This document shows positions 11,368 to 23,714 of a stretch of DNA of 64,000 bases, one piece after another (within the stretch, counting starts at the first letter, position 1; each line of letters starts with the position of its first letter). This DNA comes from Haemonchus contortus (lineage: Eukaryota > Nematoda > Chromadorea > Rhabditida > Trichostrongylidae). The stretch covers positions 40,938,240 to 41,002,239 of the forward strand of contig LS997564.1 in NCBI GenBank assembly GCA_000469685.2. Reading direction: 5' to 3'. The notes under the pieces were generated by a model. The model was not told where the DNA came from. It saw only the letters and a list, made by a program, of their open reading frames with translations, and ran no database searches. A program made the translations under genes and the position numbers.

Positions 11368-14300
11368 CTATTGCCACCTGCTTTTCTTTTTCGAAGACGA
11401 ACCGTCATCACTGCTTGGTGGCTGGCTGGGCAGCAGATGGTTGTGCCCCTTGCGACTGAAGGGCTTCTGCTTGAATTTTGGCGTTGATTTCATCACTCTT
11501 ACGCTTCCATTCTGGACGAGGGTCCGAAACTATCTAAACGTTGAAAACATTTGTAGGCGAAAAAGTAAAGGCCGTAATGTAATTTTCTCACTTGCGGCCT
11601 TATTTCAGAAGTCTCCAGTTCAGATGGCTTGAACGTAGCCGCAAAAGACTGCTGAAAAGTAAATTTGAAAAAAACTGACGAAAAACGGTACAAATAACAA
11701 CAGCATGCAGCCAAGACGGCCAAAGAAGAAGAATACGTCCAGTTGGTTCAAGGAACATCACAAGTTGCCTTTTATCGTAGCGAAATGTTTCTGACCAGCA
11801 GATGTTCATGTATCCAATCTTATTATTGCGCTAAGTAGGCTTGGGAACTATAGATGTGGTCGCCTCCCAGAGTTTGAACAAAGTGAGCTCTTCTTTCCTT
11901 CCTAAGGTCGTGGATGAAGTTGAAACATTAGTAACGAATGTCGTTCAGTAATAGGTGTGAAAGATAAATATTGCTTAACAATCCAAAACTCCAAAGAAAT
12001 TACAGCTTTATGGGTCCGAAATGCAGGAATAACTTCAGGTTCAATTACTTCTCCATTAGAATGCTTAGTGACTTCAACAAATTGCTCAACGATGATATTT
12101 TCGAGCTTTCTCTAGCTGCTTTCAAGAGAATGATTTGCGATTAGGCCCGCCCCTCCAGAAGTTTCCTTAAGGTTCCTTTTCATGTAGATTCCATTTTCTT
12201 CTAACTATTTTACAATTTTGTTGCGTTCACTTTCACGTGTTTTTTTTCCTCACAGCTAAGTCGCATGTCATACAGTGCGTTTCATAATTATAAGGTCACC
12301 CTCAATTTTTGCGATTCTGGAGAAAGCAGCCGGAATGGAATTTTTTGGCAAACACTAAAAGATTCCTCATCACAATTTACCTCCGTATTCAAATTTTGGT
12401 CGCAATATCCTTCACCTCAAATTTTTTAAAGATAGTGTCGGCTTTTGCACCGTTTCATAATTATAAAGTCACCCTGAGAAAGTAAATGATTTATAACGTC
12501 GATTGCATATGTACAACACTTAATAATGTATAGCTCCTCCTTGTTTAAGAGCAACATCAAAGAGCCTGTGTGGTATGCTAGAGACTAGGTTTCGAAGATA
12601 TTCCTCATCGGTTGCTCTCCATGCTTCGATAAGTGCTCGTTTCAGCTCTTCTCTGCCCTGGAACTGACGGTCATTCGCATAAACCTGTCTGACTATTATG
12701 CTCCAGATATGTTCCATCAGATTGAGATCGGAACTGCAGGCTAGTAATGGCAGGACGCTTATTTATTGGCATTGCAGCCACTCATTCGCTGCACGGTTCA
12801 CATGAATGGACGAGTTGTCTTGTTTGAAGACATAGTTGAGGTGACGGCGATGGCATAGAAGGGTACTGGATGATGCTCCAACACGTTCTGGTAATCCTTA
12901 AAATTCACACTTCAGCTCACGGCAGGTAGATCCAACACGACATCGTTGCAGAATGCACCCACACCATAGACCTCCTCCACCGAAATTGCGACGGCTGAAG
13001 TAGACTTTCTCAAGTCGCGCCAGTAGTGCTTGTTTCCGTCAGGACCGTCCAAGTTGAATTTCTTACTATCCAAAAGGACAATCTGAGTGGAAATTATTCA
13101 GCTCTATGGTGAGATTTTGATGCAGTCTACCTTTGCCCAATCTCTCCCTAGATTCGTCTTTGCATATCGGAGTCGAGCCTCTCTGTGGCGATCGGTGGTT
13201 CGTGACACCTTCGCCATTGCTTGCCTGGTGATGTTCTCACATCTCTTCACTGCTCTCCAGACTGTAGTTTTCGACACAGAGAGATTTAATTCCGATCGGA
13301 TCAGGTTCAAGGAGGACGTACTGTTGGGAACAGACCTCAGAATCTTCCGCTCGTCACAGGCAGTAATCTTTCATGGGTGTCCACAGTCGGTATCATATGT
13401 AGGGACATCAGGGCTCTCCAGAAATCTTTGAATAGGCCGAGGGGATCATCCTATTTGCCCGGAGATGGCTCGAGTACTGAGCCCACCTTCATGATGAGCC
13501 TTCTCATCAGAGGAAAGCAGATGACCACGAGCCATGTTGACAGTCAGTTTTAGAAAAGCATTTGCTACACATGCTAACCTTTATAAGTATCTTCAAACAC
13601 GAAATTTCCTCTCCCCCGTGAATAATTGCTCACTTTCTCAGGGTGACCTTATAATTATGAAACGGTGCAAAAACCGATAAACTGTTCTAAGAAAGTTCAG
13701 ATAAATGCAGCTGCGGCAAAAACTGGAAACCTAGGTTATTCGTGCTGGGGAATCCGTTCATGTTGCTAGAAAAAGTTCTTAATGATTGTTTTTTTTTCTG
13801 AGAGTGCAAAATTTGAGGGTGACCTTATAATTAAGAAGCGCACTGTATTCTTCTACGGAGCTCTGTTGTATTTATAGTCGCGCGAACTCTGTTCGAGTTT
13901 CCAAATGAAAAGTTTCCTTTTATCAAAAAGTTTCTGACCAACAGATATTCATGTATCTCTTATTAATGCGCAGTAGGCCTGGGAACTATAGATGTAGTCG
14001 CCTCCCAGAGTTTGAACATAGTGAGCTCTTTAACCCCTCACAAGGGTCGTGGATGAAGTTGAAACATCAATAACGAATGATGTGTAATAGATGTGAAATA
14101 GAAATATTGCTTACAAATTCAAAACTCCGAAGAAAATGCTGCTCTATGGGTGGAGGGGAAAGGTCTCTCGTATCAATAAATTAAATTAATGGGATGATGA
14201 GAAGGAAAAATTCAGTGTCACTTGTTGAATACCGGGAAGTAGGTTGTCTCCCGTGCTGACTATGATGGTCAATAATCTGAAATAACGAACCTTAAAAGCG

Positions 14301-15261
14301 TTTTCATCGCTTGAAGCCTATCATTTGGTGCTACAGCAGCAGGCCCTCTGCAAAAGTGCAAACTAAGTGAAAAGAGACAAGAAATGCAACTTTTTCAGGA
14401 AAGAAAGACTCTCTGATTGTTTGTTGCAGCCCTTATTGCGTCGTGCACTGTGGAATTAGTAGCCCCACGCGGTTTTTGCTATTTGAGTGGGTCACGTTGA
14501 GGGGCTTGAAACCGATAAATTCGGTTTCTAATCATTTCTTCAGTACCCCCTTGTCTGGGGGGGCGCGCGATTCACGCGCCAATATAATGAGGTCATCGCG
14601 CACGCAGCATCGTTTCAGTACCTTCCTGTTGAGATGGACCAAATAAATTTGCAGTAGTTCACGGCTTCACCGTGAATAGAGCAAATCTCTTTACTATGGC
14701 AAAAATGCCCCTTCAAAACTGAGAATTCACCTCATAGGTCAACAATTTACTAGTCTCACGTTCAAAATAAGAATAACTTTAATTTTTTCGATCCTAGTAA
14801 ACGCAATCCATCTGTAAACGTGCATAGTTGGTCATTTCTTTACTTATTCTACTTATAAGTTCTTATAACTTCCGTTATGATGGTAAGAATGATGTTTTAG
14901 CGTGTTTTGTCCGATGACCTCATTATATCGGCGCGTGAATCGCACCACACCCCCTTGTCTGCATGCGCTAACCTACCTCCACCACCACGAGCTGGTCGAG
15001 TCTTTGGTTTGTAGCCAAGACCGAGTCGCGCGTAGGGCTTAGCAGCATTCCCACCACCAGGCTGTGATAGAAACTGCGCCGATTTCCACGCAAGAAAAGG
15101 AAGAGACCAGGAACATGCGAAAATTGGCTTGAGGATGTTCAGAGACAGCATTTTATGGGGTAGTGAGAAGTGGAAACTGACGCTTTCTAAATTCCCAACC
15201 GAAAGGCCAGCCAATTCCATGTCTTTATCAGTTTTTAAAGTATATGCATATCCTTTTTGTC
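11368..15261 (-). pseudogene. DDX42 3'-end copy, unit 1 (exons 22-18, frameshifted)
   Basis: Minus-strand blocks match intact DDX42 exons: exon 22 at 11368-11533, 21 at 11592-11651, 20 at 14291-14345, 19 at 14977-15114, 18 at about 15181-15261. Exon 22 is 4 bp longer than in the parent and exon 20 is 1 bp shorter, both shifting the frame. The exon 19 acceptor AG is lost, and exon 18 lacks its last dozen bases including the donor. There are no helicase-core exons and no promoter, so no functional helicase can be made. The Tc3-like element at 12274-13845 lies between exons 21 and 20. The stretches 11,652-12,273 and 13,846-14,290 are intronic sequence with no other feature seen. Confidence 0.85.
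12274..13845 (-). mobile_element. Tc3-like DNA transposon, copy 1 (transposase broken)
   Basis: It is flanked by TA (12272-12273 and 13846-13847) and has ends CAGTGCGTTTCATAATTATA and its complement. A second related repeat lies about 170-180 bp inside each end (12443-12483 and 13632-13672), like the two transposase sites per end of Tc3. On the minus strand a transposase with a Tc3-type start ('MARGHLLSSDEK'), a helix-turn-helix ('LSVSKTTVWRAVKRC'), 'FQQDNSSIHVS' (second Asp) and 'SDLNLIEHIW' (Glu) can be followed to about 12,520. It is broken by stops and frameshifts, for example after 'WLQCQ'. Copies sit at the same TA in units 2 and 3, so it predates those duplications. Confidence 0.88.
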
Positions 15262-15741
15262 CTGGAATAATACGGGGATTCTTCCTTCGAAATATTTGTA
15301 CATAAACATTGCTTTATAAGTCTCATTTATCAGACGACACCGGAGAGATGAAAAGCTTGGTTGCTTTGGACGGGTGTCATTTTGTGATCTGATCCCCAGG
15401 CCATGTGTGTAGTAGTGTACGCCACTTACCCCTACTTTTAATCACTGTTGATCACTGTAGCACCAGGAAAAATCGGGAATACGGTTTTTTCGCGAATTAT
15501 TTGATTTAAGAGCTTGTATAAGGCAAGTCGATATCCAGAAACTGTGACTACTTGTTTTTCATTTTCACAGGAAGTGTTATGCTAAAGCGTTGCCATCCAA
15601 CTGCCGGAAAAAATTGTGATTCCCTCACAGAACCCCATTCTCTTAAATTATTTCAAGCGAACTTTTTCTAGCAAATTCCAGAACTTAGTTTTAGATAAAC
15701 GCATAATGTGGGAGAAATCTACATTATATTATTTAGCAGTA
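15262..15741. other. Unit junction spacer
   Basis: It matches 579-1,046 with many differences. No gene is supported. Confidence 0.6.
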
Positions 15742-16030
15742 ATGTTGGGCGGAGTTAATGTAGTGGAGAAGTGGCACACTATCAGACACGCTTGGTCACG
15801 GGTTCTAATCCCAGATCGAGATTCGCCTGGGCAAAATCGTGCCTTCAATCCCTCCAGGATTGATTAATTGGGTACCAGACTTTTTCGGAAACGAGAAAAA
15901 GCACTGATTATACATCGGTGGCGCCACCTAGCTACTGGATATGCAAGATACCCGTTCACTGCGCCCACTACGACTCTGAATAGAAGTCCAATGCGAAGGC
16001 GCATCCCTCGGACGGGAAATGATAGACGCC
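15742..16030 (+). repeat. tRNA-derived SINE-like repeat copy
   Basis: The head reads 'tgtagtggagaagtggcacac'. The B-box-like 'acgggttctaatccc' differs by one or two bases from the polymerase III consensus. It lies just downstream of the 3' end of secreted-protein copy 2, the same place as in the other units, so it was amplified with the array. Confidence 0.65.
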
Positions 16031-16214
16031 AAAAGACTTCAGACTATAACAATAATGGTGTAATTGGCTCTGTATTTATTGAAATGTCGATTTGTTGCAT
16101 TCACTTCGACTGATTTGATTTTTGAATTTTTTCTTCCCTAGGAAGCTTACTGAAACTACTAGAACACAATTGATGTCGTCGTCGATAACAAGCAGTTTCT
16201 TGCTGAATTCTTTA

Positions 16215-17604
16215 TTAGCAAAATAAAATCAAAGGTTTCATGATGGACATGTCCTCAAATGAAGACACAGACTCTTCTACATGCTCTGCTGTTTCTTCAT
16301 AATCCAACTGATAAGGTATAACCACTGGTGCGACTGGAAGGGCACCACCTGGAACTATCACGAATGGTGTGGCTGTTGTTGTTGTTGATGGTGGTGGTGT
16401 TGTTATTTCAATCAAGTTCGCCGATGTTGGTGTTCCGGTTTGGTCGCATACCGAAAATGCGGCTAAGTAGCACGACGAGCTCTCCTGGATTTGCTCCAGC
16501 CACGCGTCCACCTTAGAAAATGGTCATTATTTTGTGTAAATAAACAACAACTGACTACTGTCGCCTACTGGACCCAAAAAAAGAACTGTTATAGAACAAT
16601 TCTCAATGAGTACAATAGAGCAGCTAGCATTCGTGAGTGTGAAAGTCCAGGTGAAATAGCGTCCCGAGTCGGCGTAATAATTTAGATCCGAAAAGTCTCC
16701 AAGTGACGCAGAATATTGTTGAATCTGAAATGAATTTTGAAAAATCGAAGGTTTCCAAACATGCTTAAGAATAAATCTCTATACCGACCTCTGTTCCGGA
16801 AAAGGCGCTCAAGAATTGGCTGATCCCGGCGGGATTGTAGGTTTGGTTGGTGACAACGTAAACGTACACGATATCGTTTCCTTTCCCTTTCACTTTGGGT
16901 TCTGGCACTGGTGAGCAAGCCTTCAAAGAATTCCTTCTGAATGTTGTCTTCTATTTACCGCCTTAAGCCTTCTATTTACTGCCTTTGAGCATGAAGTTTC
17001 CCCATATTGGTAAAAGCTTGAGCTGTTCACGATCTGATTCACCCACGCCTTCACCTTGAAAAATGGTCAATCTTTTGTGTAAATGAGCAACAGCTGACTA
17101 CTGTCGTCTACTGGGCACAAAAAAAGTTGTAGAGAACGAGTCTTAATGAGTACAATAGTGCAATTAGCATCCGTAAGTTTGAAAGTCCAAGTGAAATAGC
17201 CGTCCGTGTTGGTACAGTTCAGATCTGAAAAGTTTCCAACTGACGCAGAATATTGTTGAATCTGAAATGAATTGTGAAAAATCGAAAGTTTTTAAACATG
17301 CTTAGAAATGAACCTCTATACTGACCTTTGTTTCGGAAAAGTCGCTCAAGAATGTGCTGATTCCTGCTGGATTGTATGTTTTGTTTGTGACTAAAGTGAC
17401 GTACACGACATCGTGTCCTTTCCCTTTCACTTTGGGTTCTGGCACTGGTGAGCAGGCCTTCAAAGAGTTCCTTTTGAAAATTATCTTCTATTTACTGCCT
17501 TAAAGGGTAAGAACGATACCCATGGCTCTATCCTAGAGAAGGTAACACATTGAACATACCAGAGTAGTTCCGATAAGGACGAAGGCGAAAAGCAGACGTT
17601 CCAT
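16215..17604 (-). CDS. Putative secreted two-domain protein, copy 2
   Basis: Inferred exons on the minus strand are 17560-17604, 17326-17487, 17154-17261, 16980-17054, 16789-16950, 16614-16724 and 16215-16511, about 319 aa with no stop seen. The architecture is the same as copy 1: signal peptide, domain with 'PEPKVKGKG', a second domain built from a duplicated exon set, and a Thr/Pro-rich tail with '[16 protein letters not shown]'. All introns are phase 0. Exon 6 is one codon longer than in copy 1. Intron 1 lacks the mariner element. The C-terminus extends past the family's usual end. Upstream, 17,605-17,800 closely resembles the 5' flanks of copies 1, 3 and 4, so the promoter was probably duplicated too. 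Confidence 0.7.
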
Positions 17605-20147
17605 GTTGAATGGCTGATACCAATAGTGAATGGTTGCTCTCGCCCTTACTATTTATATTTTCTTGACGCCTACAACCTGGTTATATGTCAGCCACATTCG
17701 TTTATATTTTATGGATTCCTGAATAAGAATTCATGGTTTTCGATTGGGCCGTTACATTTCCTGCGCTCTCGAATATTGCTTGAACGGAGAAGAACTCAAC
17801 CAAGAGCTTTTCCATGTGAGTAGTCTTAATATCTCTGGTTCATTGGCCTCTGAATTCACATATCATAGCCGTCTAGCATCCATAGAAGTTTCTCAGTGTC
17901 CAGAACGAATAGGCGATTCCGGACAAAGTGTTGTTCAGAGGCAAAGCTCACGATCGAACTGACTCATGAGATAAAATTGAAGTTTAAAGTTTCTGGAGTT
18001 GATCAATCCCGTCTGAGGGATGCGCCCCCGCACTCGATTTCCATTCAGAATCGTAGCGGCGTAATGAGTGCGTATGTGGCTTTTACAATGTCTTGCGGTG
18101 GCAACCGATGTACAAATCAGTGCTTTTATCCTCCCAGACAAGTCTGATACCAATTAACCGACCCCGGAGCGATGGAAGAATTGGTTGGCCTAGGCGAGCA
18201 TCGATTCGGGTTTCGAACCCCTGACCGTGCGTGTGATATAGGGCCCCACTTGCCACTACACCACCTCCGTCCCTGGTTTATGAGATATTGGCTAGAATGA
18301 ATATGGGGACCCTTCATATACCATATGTGGGGCTCTAAGATCGGAAAACGGCCAAGATAGGGTGTTATGAAGGCACAAAGGTATGTTATTTCCGTCACGG
18401 TAATCTCGTATAACATCTATTTTCACTAGTTCTGTGGAGCTTATTTCTCTCAAAATTTCTCTCGACTTTTCCTGCTTCCTTCACGCCATTCCCAACCAAT
18501 GATTTCGCTTTTCGACCTGAAAGTGGTAGCTCGAAATTATCGTGAACCGTGCGCTGAAGGTTTAAGGAGGAATGTTCGCATTCTGTGTTCAAGCGATGAC
18601 AGTAATCTGTTTGTCATATGTAACGAAGAAATGTGATGAATCAATTCTTTTCGGGACCAGCTGTGTTCTAACTATGTCCTCTGCAGTTGCATCTCATAAG
18701 GGCAAAATCAAAAAATAAATGTTCCATGATGTTTGATGACACTGTGAATGGTTGGTTCTTGAACGCCATCAAAGGCCGTTAGGCATGCTCAATTTTCGTT
18801 TCGAACTGACAAAATTCATAGGCTTTTCACACGAATAAATTCATGCCCAATTTTGTTTTTATGGCCTTTGAATTCATATAATAGTAGAAGTTTCCCCTAA
18901 GAAGAAGGCTCGTCATGGATGTCACGAGATTCCCATGAATCCAAGTTGGAATGGTGCAGAACTAAAAAATACATAATGACGGGAAAAACCACAATTGCAA
19001 CCAATGTTCGTCGTTTGTCGTTCTTAATGTTAAGCTGACAGATCGTATCAGTTTTCATCGAACCTGGGCAAGTCTGTTATCTCCAATTATTTGCTTCGTG
19101 CTGGTAAGTATTCCCTATACTCTTCTGTCAGATAAGCTACTTCCCTGCTGCAATAGACATCTGAGAATAGGGATTTTTGTTCAAACTCTGGGTGTTCTAG
19201 GATTCCAACGAATCCATCTCGAACAGCAAATAGTCTTCAGTAATGACACCTCTGTCGAAAGAGGTTGAAAGATGTGAAATTATCAAAGAAAAATCAGTCT
19301 TGTAAAGAAGAGTACTCAAGAACTCAAACACGGGTTGAATCATTCTTGCTCATGTACATTATCCCCCACCGTTAACCGCAGTTAACTCTATCACTGTAAA
19401 CCCGGCTAGATTCTGAATGATTTTCAGCTGTAACCTATACGGAACTTTATTCAAGCACTGAACCTGAACTAACGATTTATACAACGCTATCTATAACGAA
19501 ACATTGGTGTGAGGAGATCCCAAAAAGCATAATAATCTGCAGTGAAATTAATAACACTTCAACAACTGAACAACTGAGAAATAGCCAAACAGCTCGCTCG
19601 AAATACAGTCCGAAGCATAGCAGTAAAATCGATGTATGATCCAAGCACGGTATGCAACGATCGGAACATCCTTGAAGATAAGCACGCACATCCTCCTGTA
19701 AAACCGAGAATCCATTTGGGGGACGAGGCAGGCAAAACACGGCGGTAACAACGGGAATACCAACAGTCACGCACCAACCACTGCAGGTGGTTTGGCTTTG
19801 CAGACATTTTTGCCTATTTTCAGTAGATTCAAATATGGGAACTCCGACTTGTAATCACTACTCAACAGAAAGTCATCTATGTTTTCTCTTAAGAAAGTTG
19901 TGACCACTTCGGCAGTAAAGCCGGAGTTGGTGGAGTTCGACCACAACGACTAGAGAACCACAAGTGTAGTGAATATTGGTAGCAGGAGCCAAGTGCTCGT
20001 GACGTGTAATTGCTGATGGAAGGAGTGTAATTGCTCTGTGGTAAAAAGAAATAAAACAGGGGAGAATTCGCAAATCCAAACGATCCACAAAAAAACATGA
20101 AATAGTGAATTACGTCAACAGAGACAATTCCTGACCTTAACAAACGG
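17605..20147. other. Inter-gene spacer of unit 2 (no confident gene)
   Basis: It is homologous to the spacers of units 1, 3 and 4 and holds a reversed SINE at 18,001-18,275. The block 19,480-19,810 repeats the multi-frame-open segment seen at 5,870-6,075 (see findings). The block near 18,480-18,600 keeps similarity but not frame. The 5' flank of secreted-protein copy 2 is at its left end. Confidence 0.5.
18001..18275 (-). repeat. tRNA-derived SINE, best-preserved copy
   Basis: Read on the minus strand from 18,273, the head carries TGGTGTAGTGG, one base from the polymerase III A-box consensus. About 40 bp on comes GGTTCGAAACC, one base from the B-box consensus. A body shared with the other copies follows. 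The head is tRNA-like but the rest is not, which defines a tRNA-derived SINE. No target duplication could be placed with certainty. Confidence 0.75.
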
Positions 20148-20602
20148 CTATTGCCACCTGCTTTTCTTTTTCGAAGACGAACCGTCATCACTGCTTGCTG
20201 GCTGGGCAGAGGATGGTTGTGACCCTTGCGACTGAAGGGCTTCTGCTTGAATTTTGGCGTTGATTTCATCAATCTTTCGCTTCCATTCTGGACGAGGATC
20301 CGAAACTATCTAAACGTTGAAAACATTTCTGAGCGAAAAAGTAAAGGCCGTAATGTAATTTCCTCACTTGCGGCCTGATTTTAGAAGTCTCCAGTTCAGA
20401 TGGCTTGAACGTAGCCGCAAAAGACTGCTGAAAAGTAAGATTGAACAAAATTGACGAAAAATGGTACAATCAACAACCGCATGCAGCCAAGATGGCCAAA
20501 GAAGAAAAATACGTTCAGTTGGTTCAAGGAACATCGCAAGTTGCCTTTTATCGCAGCGAAAATTTGCTGACCAGCAGATATTCCCGTAGCCAATCTTGTT
20601 GT

Positions 20603-22149
20603 TGCGCTAGGTAGGCCTGGGAACTATAGATGTGGTCGCCTCCCTGGAGTTTGAGCAGAGTGAGCTCTTCATTCCTTCCCAAGGTCGTGGACGAAGTTGA
20701 AACATTAGTAACGAATGTTGTTCAGTAATAGATGTGAAGTAGAAATCTTGCTCAACAATTCAAAACTCCGGAGAAAATACAGCTTTATGGGTCCGAAAAG
20801 CAGGAATAACTCAGGTTCAATTACTCCTCTATTAGAGTGCTTGGTGACTTCAACAAATTGCTCAACGACGATATTTTCAAGCTTTCTCTAGCTGCTTTCA
20901 AGAGAATGATTTGCGATTAGGCCTGCCCCTCCATAAGTTTCCTTAGGGTTCCTTTTCATTTAGATTCCATTTTCTTCTAACTATTATACAAATTTGTTGC
21001 GTTCGCTTTCACTTGTTTTTTTCTCCTCACAGCTAAGTCGCATGTCATATTCTTCTACGGAGCTCTGTTGTATTTATAGTCGCGCGAACTCTGTTCGCGT
21101 TTCCAAATAAAAAGTTTCCTTTTATCAAAAAGTTTCTGACCAACAGATATTCATGTATCTCTTATTAATGCGCAGTAGGCCTGGGAACTATAGATGTGGT
21201 CGCCTCCCTGGAGTTTGAGCAGAGTGAGCTCTTCATTCCTTCCCAAGGTCGTGGATGAAGTTGAAACATTAGTAACGAATGTTGTTCAGTAATAGATGTG
21301 AAGTAGAAATTTTGCTCAACAATTCAAAACTTCGAAGAAATTACAGCTTTATGGGTCCGAAAAGCAGGAATAACCTCAGGTTCAATTACTTCTCCATTAG
21401 AGTGCTTAGTGACTTCAACAAATTGCTCAACGATGATATTTATTGCAACATAAATTGCAATTTCAAAGGGATGATTTAGGGAGAGCAAAACTTTGATCTC
21501 AAAAAGACTTGCGCAGACGCCATCGACCACCCCTAAAGCCCGCGCAAACCGACACACCGACCACACAGAACGGTCATCAATCGACCAGGGGGATATCCTT
21601 TAACACAGGGAGCATCCTTTGAACTTTGAACCCTGGTCTCCATGGGGGGTATAAAAGGAGAGCCACCTCCCGGGCGGCACTCATTTTTCGATTGTTATTG
21701 GTCTTTTCTAGGTGTTCGCTATTTTTGTCTTCTTGTTAACACGCATTAACTTACGCATAAGCCCGTTGTTCGTGTTACGCGTTGTTATCGGTTGAATTAA
21801 ACTGTTACTAAAGACGCTGTGAACCACCGACTTTTGAGAGAGTATATCGAGTATATCTGACGCGAACTGCGTTCGGAAGCAGGGAATTTCTATAACGCTC
21901 AGGATTCACACAACAGTAGTGCTACCTATATAGCTACTATTCTATATATACCTATATATCGTAGTATCTTTAATATTTTCGAGCTTTCTCTAGCTGCTTT
22001 CAAGAGAATGATTTGCGATTAGGCCCGCCCCTCCAGAAGTTCTCTTAAGGTTCCTTTTCATGTAGATTTCATTTTCTTCTAACTATTATACAATTTTGTT
22101 GCGTTCACTTTCACGTGTTTTTTTTTCCTCACAGCTAGTCGTATGTCAT
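20603..22149. repeat. Local tandem duplication (about 576-bp offset) within unit 2
   Basis: 20,603-21,050 and 21,179-22,149 carry the same intronic sequence in the same orientation. The left copy has an unoccupied Tc3-like target ('gtcatattcttc', about 21,045). The right copy carries a 532-bp insertion and runs into the Tc3-like element at 22,151. The bridge 21,050-21,175 is the sequence normally found after the Tc3-like element. Confidence 0.8.
21441..21972. mobile_element. 532-bp LTR-like insertion with 5-bp target duplication
   Basis: ATATT is duplicated at 21436-21440 and 21973-21977; sister copies have the site 'gatgatattttcgagc' uninterrupted. The insert has a good core promoter (GGTATAAAAGGAGAG near 21,648) followed by a pyrimidine-rich stretch, as in LTRs. 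It encodes nothing convincing. The termini are not the canonical TG and CA and there is no inverted repeat. A solo LTR with altered ends is the best guess. Confidence 0.6.
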
Positions 22150-22150
22150 A

Positions 22151-23714
22151 CAGTGCGTTTCATAATTATAAGGTCACCCTCGATTTTTGCGATTCTGGAG
22201 AAAGCAGCCGGAATAGAATTTTTTGCCAAACACAGGAAGATTTCTCATCACAATGTACCTCCGTATTCAAATTTTGGTCGCAATATCCTTCACCTCAATT
22301 TTTTTTATGAATTTTTTGAAGATAGTGCCGGCTTTTGCACCGTTTCATAATTATAAGGTCACCCTGAGAAAGTAAATGATTTATCAACGTTGATGGCATT
22401 GTACAACACTTAATAATCTATAGCTCCTCCTTGTTTAAGAGTAACATCAAAGAGTCTGTGTGGCATAATAGAAACTAGGTTTCGAAGATGTTCCTCATAA
22501 AATCGCCCGGATCAGCTCTTCTGTGCTCCGGAACTGATGGTTATTCGCATAAACCTGTCTGACTATTATGCTCCAGATATGTTCAATCAGATTGAGATCG
22601 GAACTGCAGGCTGGCCATGGCAGGACGCTTATTTATTGGCATTGCAGCCACTCATTCGCTGCACGGCTCACATGAATGGACGAGTTGTCTTGTTGAAAGA
22701 CATAGTTGAGGTGACGGCGATGGCATAGAAGGGTACTGGATGATGCTCCAACACGTTCTGGTAATCCTTGAAATTCACACTTCAGCTCACGGCAGGTAGA
22801 TCCAACACGACATCGTTGCAGAATGCACCCACACCATAGACCTCCTCCACCGAAATTGCGACGGCTGAAGTAGACTTTCTCAAGTCGCGCCAGTAGTGCT
22901 TGTTTCCGTCAGGACCGTCCAAGTTGAATTTCTTACTATCCAAAAGGACAATCTGAGTGGAAATTATTCAGCTCTATGGTGAGATTTTGATGCAGTCTAC
23001 CTTTGCCCAATCTCTCCCTAGATTCATCTTTGCATATCGGAGTCGAGCCTCTCTGTGGCGATCGGCGGTTCGTGACACCTTCGCCATTGCTTGCCTGGTG
23101 ATGTTCTCACATCTCCTCACTGCTCTCCAGACTGTAGTTTTCGACACAGAGAGATTTAATTCCGATCGGATCAGGTTCAAGGAGGACGTACTGTTGGGAA
23201 CAGACCTCAGAATCTTCCGCTCGTCACAGGCAGTAATCTTTCATGGGTGTCCACAGTCGGTATCATATGTAGGGACATCAGGGCTCTCCAGAAATCTTTG
23301 CATAGGCCGAGGGGATCATCCTATTTGCCCGGAGATGGCTCGAGTACTGAGCCCACCTTCATGATGAGCCTTCTCATCAGAGGAAAGCAGATGACCACGA
23401 GCCATGTTGACAGTCAGTTTTAGAAAAGCATTTGCTACACATGCTAACCTTTATAAGTATCTTCAAACACGAAATTTCCTCTCCCCCGTGAATAATTGCT
23501 CACTTTCTCAGGGTGACCTTATAATTATGAAACGGTGCAAAAACCGATAAACTGTTCTAAGAAAGTTCAGAAAAATGCAGCTGCGGCTAAAAAACGGAAA
23601 CCTAGGTTTTTCGTGCTGGGAAATCCGTTCATGATTCCAGAAAATTCCAAATGATTGTTTTTTTTTCTTAGAGTGCAAAATTTGAGGGTGACCTTATAAT
23701 TAAGAAACGCACTG
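22151..23714 (-). mobile_element. Tc3-like DNA transposon, copy 2 (transposase broken)
   Basis: It has the same ends, TA flanks (22149-22150, 23715-23716), inner and outer terminal repeats and minus-strand transposase relic as the copy at 12274-13845. It has a further deletion near 22,500 that removes part of the C-terminal coding region. Confidence 0.88.

Noticed and set aside
13087..13431. 114-135-codon plus-strand frames inside the Tc3-like elements (also 22,957, 31,273)
   Set aside because: These are antisense to the transposase helix-turn-helix region, which is recognisable on the minus strand.
12443..13672. Inner inverted repeats as a separate nested transposon
   Set aside because: They lack TA flanks and sit at matching distances from both outer ends in all three copies, so they fit paired transposase sites of one element.
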